Shown: in pieces, positions 13,862-20,340 of the stretch
Position numbering within the stretch: position 1 is the stretch's first letter
Layout: every line of letters starts with the position of its first letter
Origin: Fibrobacteria bacterium GUT77
Lineage (GTDB): Bacteria > Fibrobacterota > Chitinivibrionia > Chitinivibrionales > Chitinispirillaceae
Reading direction: 5' to 3'
Length of the DNA stretch: 20,340 nucleotides
Assembly (NCBI GenBank): GCA_001462255.1
Contig: LIUJ01000251.1
Location: 1-20,340 of the forward strand
Notes under the pieces: generated by a model
What the model was told of the DNA's origin: nothing
Seen by the model: only the letters and a program-made list of their open reading frames with translations
The model's database searches: none
Made by a program: the position numbers and the translations under genes

Positions 13862-16339
13862 ATGCCTAAAGAGTACGTCGGTATTCAAAAGATAATATAT
13901 ATTGCGCGGCGCCGATACCGTCGATTTTTTATTTTCGCGCGGACGGCGGCCGCCGTTTGGTGCGTCTGCGCCTTCGGCGCTATCGCCGGCGTCGGGGCGG
14001 ATGAAACGGATGTGGCGGGCGAAGTCGGTAACGCGGATAGTATTGGCGGGGCGGGTGAAGTTGTTGATATTTATACGAATGTATATGGCGCAAAAAAATA
14101 TAAATTCGCTCTGATTCTAAGCGGCGGCGGTTCCCGCGGCTTGGCTCAGATCGGCGCACTTATCGCTCTTGAGGAAGCCGGTCTCAAACCGGACCTCATC
14201 GTCTCCACGAGCATGGGCTCCGTTGTGGGGGGGCTATACGCGTGCGGCTATACCGCCTCGCAGATACATGACATAGCGCGGACGGTGGACTGGAGTCGCG
14301 TGTCGACCAACGCCAACTCGCGGTCTTCGCTTTTTGTCAGCCAAAAGTCGCCCCCAAAGGGTTACCTGTTCAACATACGGTTCGGTAGCAACTTTAAGCC
14401 GGCGTTGCCAAACGCCATGTCGAACGGGCAAATTTTCTACGAGTTGCTCGCGGCTAAAACGTTGCCGGCGTTGCACGCCGCCGGATACGACTTCAACAAA
14501 TTGCCCGTGAGCCTGCGGGTGGTTGCCACCGACCTTTTGGCGGGGAGCAAGGTGGTATTCTCGGAGGGGAGCCTGACCGCCGCCATACGGGCCTCATGCA
14601 GCGCGCCGCTCGCCTTCTCGCCGCTCGATTTCAACGGCAAGATGCTCGTTGACGGCGGGCTATCCTCGAACATCCCGGTGCAGGTTGCCGTGGACGCCGA
14701 CGCGGATTTCACGGTGGCGATTGACGTGACCTCGCCGCTGTGGGGGCGCGAGCAACTACTAGATAATCCGGTTCGGTTGATGGAGCAGGTCGTCTCCATA
14801 GGTGTCGCGCAAAACAAGCTACGGGACACGCGTAGCGCCGACGTACTGATAACGCCGCGTTTGGGGAGTATAACAAATACCGATTTCAGCCGCATCGACA
14901 CGTTGGTGGCGCTCGGCTACGCGGCGACGGCGGAAGCTCTCCCGAAGATCGCGGCGCGACTCGGTAGGCCGTTTGCTAAGCAACCCGACGCGCGTGACCC
15001 ATTGCCGCGAAAAGCGAACGACGGAGGCGTCATTCTCCCGTCCGTAAAATATGTGCGGGTGTTCGGCAACGAAATAACGTCGACGGCTCAAACGCTGACG
15101 GCGAGCGGCGTGAAGATCGGCCTGCCGTTGGACAGCGCGACGGTGGAGCGGGCCATTCGATCTTTATACTCTACGGAACTCTTTGAGAGCGTGAGGTTGG
15201 AGACCACGCCGGAAGACGGCGTAGACATTCATGTCACGGAAGAGAAGTATTGGCGCTTACGCGGCGGTTTGCGCTACGACGAGTACCATTTGGGCGAGGG
15301 ATTCATAGAGCCGGCCTATGAAAATCTCTTCGGATTGGGGATATCGGCGGCGTTGCATTTGCAGTACGGCTCGCGCAAGGAAAAGTACGCCTTAGGATTT
15401 GCCACGGACATCCTATTCACGCAGAATTGGGCTATCAACTGCAACGCGCAGGTTTTCACGGCGCGCGAGCAAATATACAGCCGCGACGTACATCCGCGCG
15501 TACGAGATTCAACACAAGGCTTCGGACCAGATCTTATAGTGATACGCGACGAAGTGTTGGGGAAGAGCGGTGTGGCGTTCGTTGTGGGAAGCCAAATAGG
15601 AAAATCGTTGTCGGCGGAGGTGGGGGCTAAACTTGAGTTGTTTGACCTACTGCAAAGCAATAGGGATATTTTCAGCAATGACCTTTTCGGTTTCAGAAAA
15701 TCCCTCCCGTACTTTCTCTTACGGGTAACCGCCGATACGCGTGACGTAGCGCCGTTTACGGAGAACGGTTGGCGGCACACCGTCACCGCCGGTATGGCCG
15801 GCGGGAGGGCGCTGGGACTGGGCGGTATTGAGGAATTCAGAAAGGTAGACGGCAACTTCAACCGCTATGTCACGTTGCGCAAGCGGCATACCCTGCACGG
15901 GCAGGCGGTAGTAGGCTGGACTGACCACACGTTGCCGGAGGTCGAAAAATTTTATTTGGGCGGCGCGATACCGGAGCAAAACTACCACGACGCCGATATA
16001 TACAATATTGTCCCATTCATGGGAATGAAACCGCGCATGGTGTCGGCGGATATATTCGGATTGGCGCACTTGGAGTATAGGCTGAAGATACGCAAAAACC
16101 TCTACCTATCGGCGATGGCGGATTGGGCGCGCCTATGGGCATATGAGGAGTTTGTTAGGACGCCGAGCGAAAACGAGGATTTTTCGCCTAAGAGCCCGTT
16201 GGGTGTGGGCGCTGGAATAGCCTACAACACGCCGGTCGGCCCGATACGGCTTACTTACGGGCGGTTGATGCGGTACAGGTACGATTCGGAAGCAATTTCT
16301 GAAAACGTGTTTTATTTCTCCGCCGGACACGACTTTTGA
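13862..16339 (+). CDS. patatin-POTRA-barrel protein, type Vd autotransporter (PlpD-like)
   Basis: The product is 825 residues. A long basic lead precedes a hydrophobic export segment (AAAVWCVCAFGAIAGVGA). Residues about 80-285 form a patatin-like phospholipase domain: oxyanion loop SGGGSRGLAQIG (87-98), nucleophile elbow STSMG with Ser117, and VDGGL with catalytic Asp264. The elbow reads S-x-S-x-G rather than the usual G-x-S-x-G. Residues about 395-470 form one POTRA-like domain (VKYVRVFGNEITSTAQTLTA, then IRSLYSTELFESVRLET). The C-terminal 350 residues are an Omp85/BamA-type 16-strand barrel ending YFSAGHDF. PlpD of Pseudomonas has the same order at about 728 residues and carries its lipase domain to the surface. 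A phospholipase at or released from the cell surface is therefore the likely role. Its stop is two bases from the convergent proB stop. Confidence 0.92.
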   Translation: MPKEYVGIQKIIYIARRRYRRFFIFARTAAAVWCVCAFGAIAGVGADETDVAGEVGNADSIGGAGEVVDIYTNVYGAKKYKFALILSGGGSRGLAQIGALIALEEAGLKPDLIVSTSMGSVVGGLYACGYTASQIHDIARTVDWSRVSTNANSRSSLFVSQKSPPKGYLFNIRFGSNFKPALPNAMSNGQIFYELLAAKTLPALHAAGYDFNKLPVSLRVVATDLLAGSKVVFSEGSLTAAIRASCSAPLAFSPLDFNGKMLVDGGLSSNIPVQVAVDADADFTVAIDVTSPLWGREQLLDNPVRLMEQVVSIGVAQNKLRDTRSADVLITPRLGSITNTDFSRIDTLVALGYAATAEALPKIAARLGRPFAKQPDARDPLPRKANDGGVILPSVKYVRVFGNEITSTAQTLTASGVKIGLPLDSATVERAIRSLYSTELFESVRLETTPEDGVDIHVTEEKYWRLRGGLRYDEYHLGEGFIEPAYENLFGLGISAALHLQYGSRKEKYALGFATDILFTQNWAINCNAQVFTAREQIYSRDVHPRVRDSTQGFGPDLIVIRDEVLGKSGVAFVVGSQIGKSLSAEVGAKLELFDLLQSNRDIFSNDLFGFRKSLPYFLLRVTADTRDVAPFTENGWRHTVTAGMAGGRALGLGGIEEFRKVDGNFNRYVTLRKRHTLHGQAVVGWTDHTLPEVEKFYLGGAIPEQNYHDADIYNIVPFMGMKPRMVSADIFGLAHLEYRLKIRKNLYLSAMADWARLWAYEEFVRTPSENEDFSPKSPLGVGAGIAYNTPVGPIRLTYGRLMRYRYDSEAISENVFYFSAGHDF

Positions 16340-16341
16340 TT

Positions 16342-17469
16342 CTATTGCAACACTATCATATTATCCCGCAAGATCACCTCGTTGAACCGTATGGCGCCGA
16401 GCTTCTTCTCTATCTCCGCCGTCTTACATCCGCGTATCGCATCAACCTCGTCCGCGGAAAAGTTTATTAGCCCCTTGGCGATAACGTCTCCCCGCGGATT
16501 GACGACGCTCACCATATCCCCGGCGTTGAACCTCCCGCTAACCGCCGTGATTCCGGCGGCCAATAGGCTTTTACCTTTTTCGGCTATCACCTTAGACGCT
16601 CCGGCGTCTACTGTTACGCTCCCAGCCGGTTGCCCTGTAAAGGCTATCCAACGTTGCCGTGAAGGGATCTTTTTGTCGGACGGTAAGAAGAGCGTAGCGC
16701 TTGCCTCGTCTTTCAGCACCGTTAGCAGGCGCTGGTTGAAGCCGTCGCCTATAAGCGCCGGAATGCCGGCGCGCGTAACCATCTCGGCGGCCTTCAGCTT
16801 TGTCGACATGCCGCCCACGCTTATCTCGCTCTTCTTCTCGCTAACCATACGCTGTATCCCCGCCACGACGGCGCTCACAATGGGAATGTGCTTCGCGTCC
16901 TTTTCCGTGTGCGGGTTCTTGTCGTACAGCCCGCCTACGTCCGTAAGGTTGACCAATACGTCGGCGTTGACCAACATCGCTATCTGCGCGGCCAGGGTGT
17001 CGTTGTTGCCGAAGCATATCTCCTCCACGCTTACGGAGTCGTTCTCGTTGACTATGGGTATGGCCCCGCAGTCGAGCAGTTTGAAGAGCGTATTGCGCAA
17101 ATTTAGGTAGCGTTTTTTGCTGCGCAAGTCGTCCCAGGTCAGCAGGACTTGCCCGATAAGGGTGTCGTGTTCGGCGAAGTGTTCTTGATAGATGGCCATG
17201 AGCCTATTCTGCCCGATGCCGGCGCAGGCCTGTTGCATGGGGATCTCCGTAGGTCGTTTGCTTAGACCTAACGCCTTCATGCCGTGGGCTATGGCGCCGG
17301 AGGAGACGAGTACGACTCGTACGCCGGATTTGCGCAGGACGGATAAATCCGTTGCGAGCCGTTCTACGCGCGCCTCGTGTCCGGCGGCCGTGAGTATGCG
17401 ACTGCCGGTTTTTACCACAACCGTGCGAACGCCCCTGAGTTCTTCGCGGAATAACGAATTTCCGGTCAT
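16342..17469 (-). CDS. proB: glutamate 5-kinase
   Basis: The product is 375 residues, close to the 367 of E. coli ProB. It phosphorylates L-glutamate with ATP to gamma-glutamyl phosphate, the first step of proline synthesis, in the cytoplasm. The amino-acid kinase domain shows VVVKTGSRIL near residue 20, VVLVSSGAIAHGM, PIVNENDSVSV, FGNNDTLAAQIA, LTDVGGLYDKNP and GGMSTKLKAAEM. The last 95 residues (VTVDAGASKVIAEKGKSLLA, then GDMVSVVNPRGDVIAKGLIN) form the PUA domain found in many ProB proteins. It overlaps the upstream map gene by ATGA, so translation is coupled. No proA is visible in the window. It converges on the patatin gene with two bases between the stops. Confidence 0.96.
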   Translation of the reverse strand: MTGNSLFREELRGVRTVVVKTGSRILTAAGHEARVERLATDLSVLRKSGVRVVLVSSGAIAHGMKALGLSKRPTEIPMQQACAGIGQNRLMAIYQEHFAEHDTLIGQVLLTWDDLRSKKRYLNLRNTLFKLLDCGAIPIVNENDSVSVEEICFGNNDTLAAQIAMLVNADVLVNLTDVGGLYDKNPHTEKDAKHIPIVSAVVAGIQRMVSEKKSEISVGGMSTKLKAAEMVTRAGIPALIGDGFNQRLLTVLKDEASATLFLPSDKKIPSRQRWIAFTGQPAGSVTVDAGASKVIAEKGKSLLAAGITAVSGRFNAGDMVSVVNPRGDVIAKGLINFSADEVDAIRGCKTAEIEKKLGAIRFNEVILRDNMIVLQ

Positions 17470-18434
17470 TTGTACGCCTCCCCGTCAACAATCAGCCTGA
17501 CCCCCGCCGCTTTCTGCGACGGCGTAAGCGTCAGCACCTCCACGCCGCCGTCCGTTACCAAAACCGTGTGCTCAAATTGGGCGGAGAGCGACCCGTCGAG
17601 CGTCTTTACCGTCCAACCGTCTTTCCGATCCGTAGTAACCTCGAAGCCGCCGAGGTTTATCATAGGCTCTATGGTGAGGGTCATACCCGGCAACAAGACG
17701 AAGTCCTCGGCCCGCGGCTCTATGTGGTGGTATACGGAGAAGAACTCGTGGAACTTCGCGCCGATCCCGTGACCGGTGTACTGCTTGACCACCGAACAAC
17801 CCTGGGCGTTTACAAAGGGTTCTATGGCCTCGCCGATGGCGCTTAGGCGCGCGCCCGGCCTCACCGCGTCTATACCGGTGATGAGCGCTCTCGCCGCCAC
17901 GTCTACGAGGCGCCGCGCCTCGCGGTCTACGGCGCCCACCATAAAGGTCTCGGAGGAATCGCCGTGAAAACCGCCGACAATCGTGGTAAGGTCGATGTTG
18001 ACGATGTCGCCCTCCTCAAGACGCTCGTTTGGGGACGGGATACCGTGGCAAACTACGTTGTTCCGCGAAATGCAACACGATTTTGGAAAGGAACATTTGC
18101 TCCCTTTGTAGCCGAGACAAGCCGGAGTATGGCCGTTTTCGACGGTGTAATTGTGAATTAACGCATTTAGCTCATCCGTCACGGCACCCGCAACGACGTA
18201 CGGGCGAACGTAGTCCATAAGCCGCCCGTTAAAGGCGCCGCTACGGCGCATCCCGTCGATTTGGGCGGGGGTCTTCTGCCGTCCCTTTTGCGACGCGGAA
18301 CCCCGCCCCTTGGACATACGCGCCGCAACGCTCACCCTAGGGGGGGGCGTCCGTTTCTCTTCATCGCTTGAAAGATGACATTTTTTGTATTTTTTACCGC
18401 TGCCGCACCAGCAGGGGTCATTTCGCTCTATCAT
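17466..18434 (-). CDS. map: type I methionine aminopeptidase with N-terminal SEC-C zinc motif
   Basis: The product is 322 residues from the ATG at 18434; this begins directly with the SEC-C motif NDPCWCGSGKKYKKCH (Cys8, Cys10, Cys19, His20). A longer reading to 18527 would run into the divergent gene and is rejected. A charged linker (about 25-60) leads to the pita-bread catalytic domain. Its five metal ligands Asp148, Asp159, His222, Glu256 and Glu288 have nearly the spacing of the E. coli enzyme (11, 63, 34 and 32 residues apart). FPKSCCISRNNVVCHGIP is the family substrate-pocket stretch. It removes the initiator Met from nascent proteins; SEC-C-bearing MAPs are longer than the 264-residue E. 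coli form, and the zinc motif may tether the enzyme to the ribosome or other proteins. The stop overlaps the proB start. Confidence 0.95.
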   Translation of the reverse strand: MIERNDPCWCGSGKKYKKCHLSSDEEKRTPPPRVSVAARMSKGRGSASQKGRQKTPAQIDGMRRSGAFNGRLMDYVRPYVVAGAVTDELNALIHNYTVENGHTPACLGYKGSKCSFPKSCCISRNNVVCHGIPSPNERLEEGDIVNIDLTTIVGGFHGDSSETFMVGAVDREARRLVDVAARALITGIDAVRPGARLSAIGEAIEPFVNAQGCSVVKQYTGHGIGAKFHEFFSVYHHIEPRAEDFVLLPGMTLTIEPMINLGGFEVTTDRKDGWTVKTLDGSLSAQFEHTVLVTDGGVEVLTLTPSQKAAGVRLIVDGEAYK

Positions 18435-18441
18435 AAGATTA

Positions 18442-18447
18442 AATATA
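18442..18447 (-). promoter_or_regulatory. -10-like TATATT immediately upstream of map
   Basis: On the minus strand TATATT ends 7 bases before the map ATG, and the leader shows no Shine-Dalgarno site. If used as a -10 element, transcription would begin at or next to the start codon, giving a leaderless mRNA. No good -35 hexamer is seen at the usual distance. This whole gap (18435-18526) is AT-rich and must hold promoters for both divergent genes. Confidence 0.3.
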
Positions 18448-18526
18448 ATATTTGCCAAACCCAAGTTCCATTTTGTATTTTTAGTTGATATCGGCTTTTT
18501 TTTGAATTCAACCGATCGGAAACACA

Positions 18527-19477
18527 ATGATATCCGTACATAATAAAGAGTATGACCTATTGGTTATAGGTGAGACCATGGTGGAGTTTACGTGCGAGGG
18601 CGACGTCGTGAACTCAAGCATGTTCAAAATGGACGTCGGCGGGGCGGATATCGTCGTAGCCGCCGCGGCGGCGCGGTTGGGTTCTAAGGTGCGGCTGATA
18701 TCCGCCATCGCGCACGACCAATTTCACAGCTTCTTGCGCGAGCGGCTTACCGCGCAAAAAATCGACATCAGCTTGGTGACCACGTGTCAACAGTCTTACA
18801 ACGGCCTCTACTTCACAAGCGAGAAGTACCCCGAATACCGCGAGTACCTGATCCACCATCCCGGCACGGCGAGCAAGCACATCATACCTACCCTCGTAAA
18901 CCCCGAATACTTGGAGAACAGCAAGATAATTTACGCGTCGAGCGAACTGCAATCGGTCTCGTCTCAAACGCAACGTACCGTCTTCAACGCCTTTCTGTTC
19001 GCGCATACCAATAAGATAATGGTCGCCTACGACCCCAACCTGCGGTTGCAACGTTGGTCGTTTGAAGAGGCCAGAATGAGCTTGTGGGGCGTGTTGCCGC
19101 TGGTAGACGTCTTCTTCGTGTCTTGGCCGGAGGAGTCCAAAGCGCTCTTCGGCTATGAGCGCCCGTTGGACGTGATAGGCTTCCTATTGAATAGGAATGT
19201 GGGTACCGTGGTGGTCAAGATGGGCGCGGACGGGTGCATGGTGGGCACCGACAAGTGCATAAGAACATTCCCGCAACCGGATTACGGAGAGGCCAACCCG
19301 TTCAAAACGCCGGCGCTCGCGGGTAGCGCGTTCAACGGCGCCTTCCTAAACTGCATAGCGAACGGATACGACCCGTTCGCAGCGGCGGAGTTGGCAAATT
19401 CGGTCGCGCTGTTTAAGGGAATAAAAGGGTGGGGAATCGATTCGTTGCCTACGGTTGACGATTTGCGGAAAGAATAG
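18527..19477 (+). CDS. PfkB-family sugar kinase homologue lacking catalytic residues (probable pseudokinase)
   Basis: The product is 316 residues with the ribokinase fold. LLVIGETMVEF opens the first strand, VGGADIVVAAAAARLGSKV is the first PfkB signature region, YDPNLRLQRWS lies at 168-178, VVKMGADGCMVG at 229-240, and ALAGSAFNGAFL at 263-274 is the second signature. Family members phosphorylate sugars or nucleosides; the YDPNLR and layout resemble 2-keto-3-deoxygluconate or fructokinase-type enzymes. Two key positions are changed. The catalytic base, normally Asp in GAGD, is Ser267 (codon AGC at 19325). The Asn of the first GG-x-x-x-N signature is Val43. Other motifs and the reading frame are intact, so this is not decay by frameshift. 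It may be a sugar-binding regulator or a kinase with altered chemistry. It is divergent from map with no operon partner. Confidence 0.88.
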   Translation: MISVHNKEYDLLVIGETMVEFTCEGDVVNSSMFKMDVGGADIVVAAAAARLGSKVRLISAIAHDQFHSFLRERLTAQKIDISLVTTCQQSYNGLYFTSEKYPEYREYLIHHPGTASKHIIPTLVNPEYLENSKIIYASSELQSVSSQTQRTVFNAFLFAHTNKIMVAYDPNLRLQRWSFEEARMSLWGVLPLVDVFFVSWPEESKALFGYERPLDVIGFLLNRNVGTVVVKMGADGCMVGTDKCIRTFPQPDYGEANPFKTPALAGSAFNGAFLNCIANGYDPFAAAELANSVALFKGIKGWGIDSLPTVDDLRKE

Positions 19478-19586
19478 GTACGGCCTAATATAATCTATGG
19501 GATTTACAAAGTCAAAAAAAAAACAAAAATCTTCAAAAAGCGTGTTGTTCGCGTCCGGCTACCTTGCTCGCGGTCTAACACTGCCC

Positions 19587-20340
19587 CTAACCCACGACCC
19601 AATCGTCGATCCGCCGTGTCTTGTCGTCGATAGCCATCCCCACTTTCTTGGCGGTCGTAAACGGGTTGGCGTACTGTTTGGCGTTTATCTGTTCCAAGGC
19701 TTCTGCCGCCAGCGCCTTGCCGTCGTCGTTGTAGGCTACCTTTATCTCAATCACCCACGCCTTGCCCTTATGGCAGATGAGCAAGTCCGAGCGCCCCTTG
19801 TTCGTGTGCATCTCACCGAAGGCCAGTACGCCGCAACCGCGTAGGAACCCCAAAATCATCGTGCGATAGAGCCACTCCCTTGCGGGAAGGCCTGACCGCC
19901 GTATCGCAGATTGCGCAGCCTTAGTGTAGTCGTCGTAGGGAATGCTTGCCAAGAGGTGATTTATCGTTTCGATGAATAGGTCGCCGTCCCCTTCCAAAAG
20001 CGCGTCTAATAGCGGGGCGCTTATGTCCCAATCCCCGCCGTCGCTCCGGCGGCGCATAATGTTGGTATAGACCAACCGCGACATCGATTCAAGCACCTCG
20101 GCGTTGGGATAGTCAAGCGAAAAGTCGCCGGAAACGCCTTCGCGGAGCGTCAGGTATCCCGCTTGATATAAAAAACCCTCCGGCGGAGCGGTCTCCATCT
20201 CTCCCGGATTGTTCACAAATGTCATTGATACCTGCATACCTATGAACTGTTCCACCGTCAGATTTCGGTCATTCATATAATCGGCGATCATCTTGGGGCT
20301 TCCGCTGTTCATCCAGTAATTAATAAACTTGAAGTCCGTC
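19587..20340 (-). CDS. AAA-ATPase-like/PD-(D/E)XK nuclease family protein, C-terminal part, 5' end outside window
   Basis: The frame stays open through the window edge; residues TDFKFINYW precede the first visible Met at 20312, so that Met is internal and the gene continues upstream. About 251 residues are seen. The final 90 carry the PD-(D/E)XK nuclease core: GFLRGCGVLAFGEMHTNKGR, then SDLLICHKGKAWVIEIKVAY, with the acidic and Lys residues of the D-n-ExK motif intact. This is the PF08011-type domain that usually follows an AAA-ATPase-like domain (PF09820) in proteins of about 520-580 residues. They are abundant, multi-copy and variable in gut Bacteroidota and Fibrobacterota, and their role is not established; nuclease or defence roles have been suggested. 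The 109 bases to the pfkB-like stop (19478-19586) hold only an A10 run and no gene. Confidence 0.85.
   Translation of the reverse strand, partial: TDFKFINYWMNSGSPKMIADYMNDRNLTVEQFIGMQVSMTFVNNPGEMETAPPEGFLYQAGYLTLREGVSGDFSLDYPNAEVLESMSRLVYTNIMRRRSDGGDWDISAPLLDALLEGDGDLFIETINHLLASIPYDDYTKAAQSAIRRSGLPAREWLYRTMILGFLRGCGVLAFGEMHTNKGRSDLLICHKGKAWVIEIKVAYNDDGKALAAEALEQINAKQYANPFTTAKKVGMAIDDKTRRIDDWVVG

Noticed and set aside
13700..13888. Minus-strand reading frame with a 17-residue repeat (YPGLIPDTLVVQMFSQ-like)
   Set aside because: The apparent peptide repeat follows from the 51-bp DNA repeat. Neighbouring copies are offset by 49 and 68 bp, so the frame is not kept, and there is no start signal. 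It overlaps the patatin start.
18435..18527. Longer N-terminus for map starting at 18527
   Set aside because: It would add 31 residues before the SEC-C motif, span the AT-rich divergent promoter region and meet the start of the PfkB-like gene.
19497..19844. Plus-strand frame starting MGFTKSKKKQKSSKS
   Set aside because: Most of it is antisense to the well-supported PD-(D/E)XK gene, and its start is a low-complexity poly-A tract. No ribosome binding site is visible.

Overview
The window reads as chromosomal DNA of a Gram-negative, plant-polysaccharide-degrading bacterium, most likely of the phylum Fibrobacterota (Fibrobacter or a termite-gut or rumen relative). The support is a glycine-rich AgmX/PglI-TonB type protein, a secreted family 8 glycoside hydrolase ending in a type IX secretion (T9SS) type A style sorting domain, several outer-membrane beta-barrels with a C-terminal Phe, and many exported proteins. 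This assignment is inference from gene content; no rRNA or tRNA gene is visible.

Layout. (1) 1-2279: the 3' end of the Gly-rich TonB-like gene, then an AT-rich intergenic region with hairpin repeats and a phased 10-bp tandem repeat, then a 439-residue barrel protein closed by two strong consecutive terminator hairpins. (2) 2636-6418: a compact cell-envelope operon made of a small lipoprotein, an exported TPR protein and an Slt-like TPR plus lytic transglycosylase protein. (3) 6498-10796: three exported proteins in a row, namely a beta-propeller protein, a small two-repeat protein and the multidomain GH8 glucanase. (4) 10910-13598, minus strand: a large barrel protein with a possible helix-hairpin-helix N-terminus overlapping a ComEC-like metallo-beta-lactamase-fold protein. 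(5) 13599-13861: a divergent intergenic region with a 49-51 bp minisatellite. (6) 13862-16339: a patatin-POTRA-barrel (type Vd, PlpD-like) protein. (7) 16342-18434, minus: map (with an N-terminal SEC-C zinc motif) and proB, overlapping by ATGA. (8) 18527-19477: a PfkB-fold protein that has lost its catalytic Asp. (9) 19587 to the end, minus: the C-terminal part of an AAA-ATPase-like/PD-(D/E)XK protein running off the window.

Most of the window is cell-surface and envelope function: wall remodelling, outer-membrane proteins, surface lipase and cellulose or beta-glucan hydrolysis. The housekeeping pair map-proB sits beside them. Items most worth a second look are the PfkB protein with D-to-S and N-to-V changes at two signature positions, the patatin with an S-x-S-x-G elbow, the HhH-barrel/ComEC-like pair, the intergenic minisatellite, and the structured segment between the GH8 and MBL genes. 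I did not find a complete defence island, CRISPR array, transposase or phage module.
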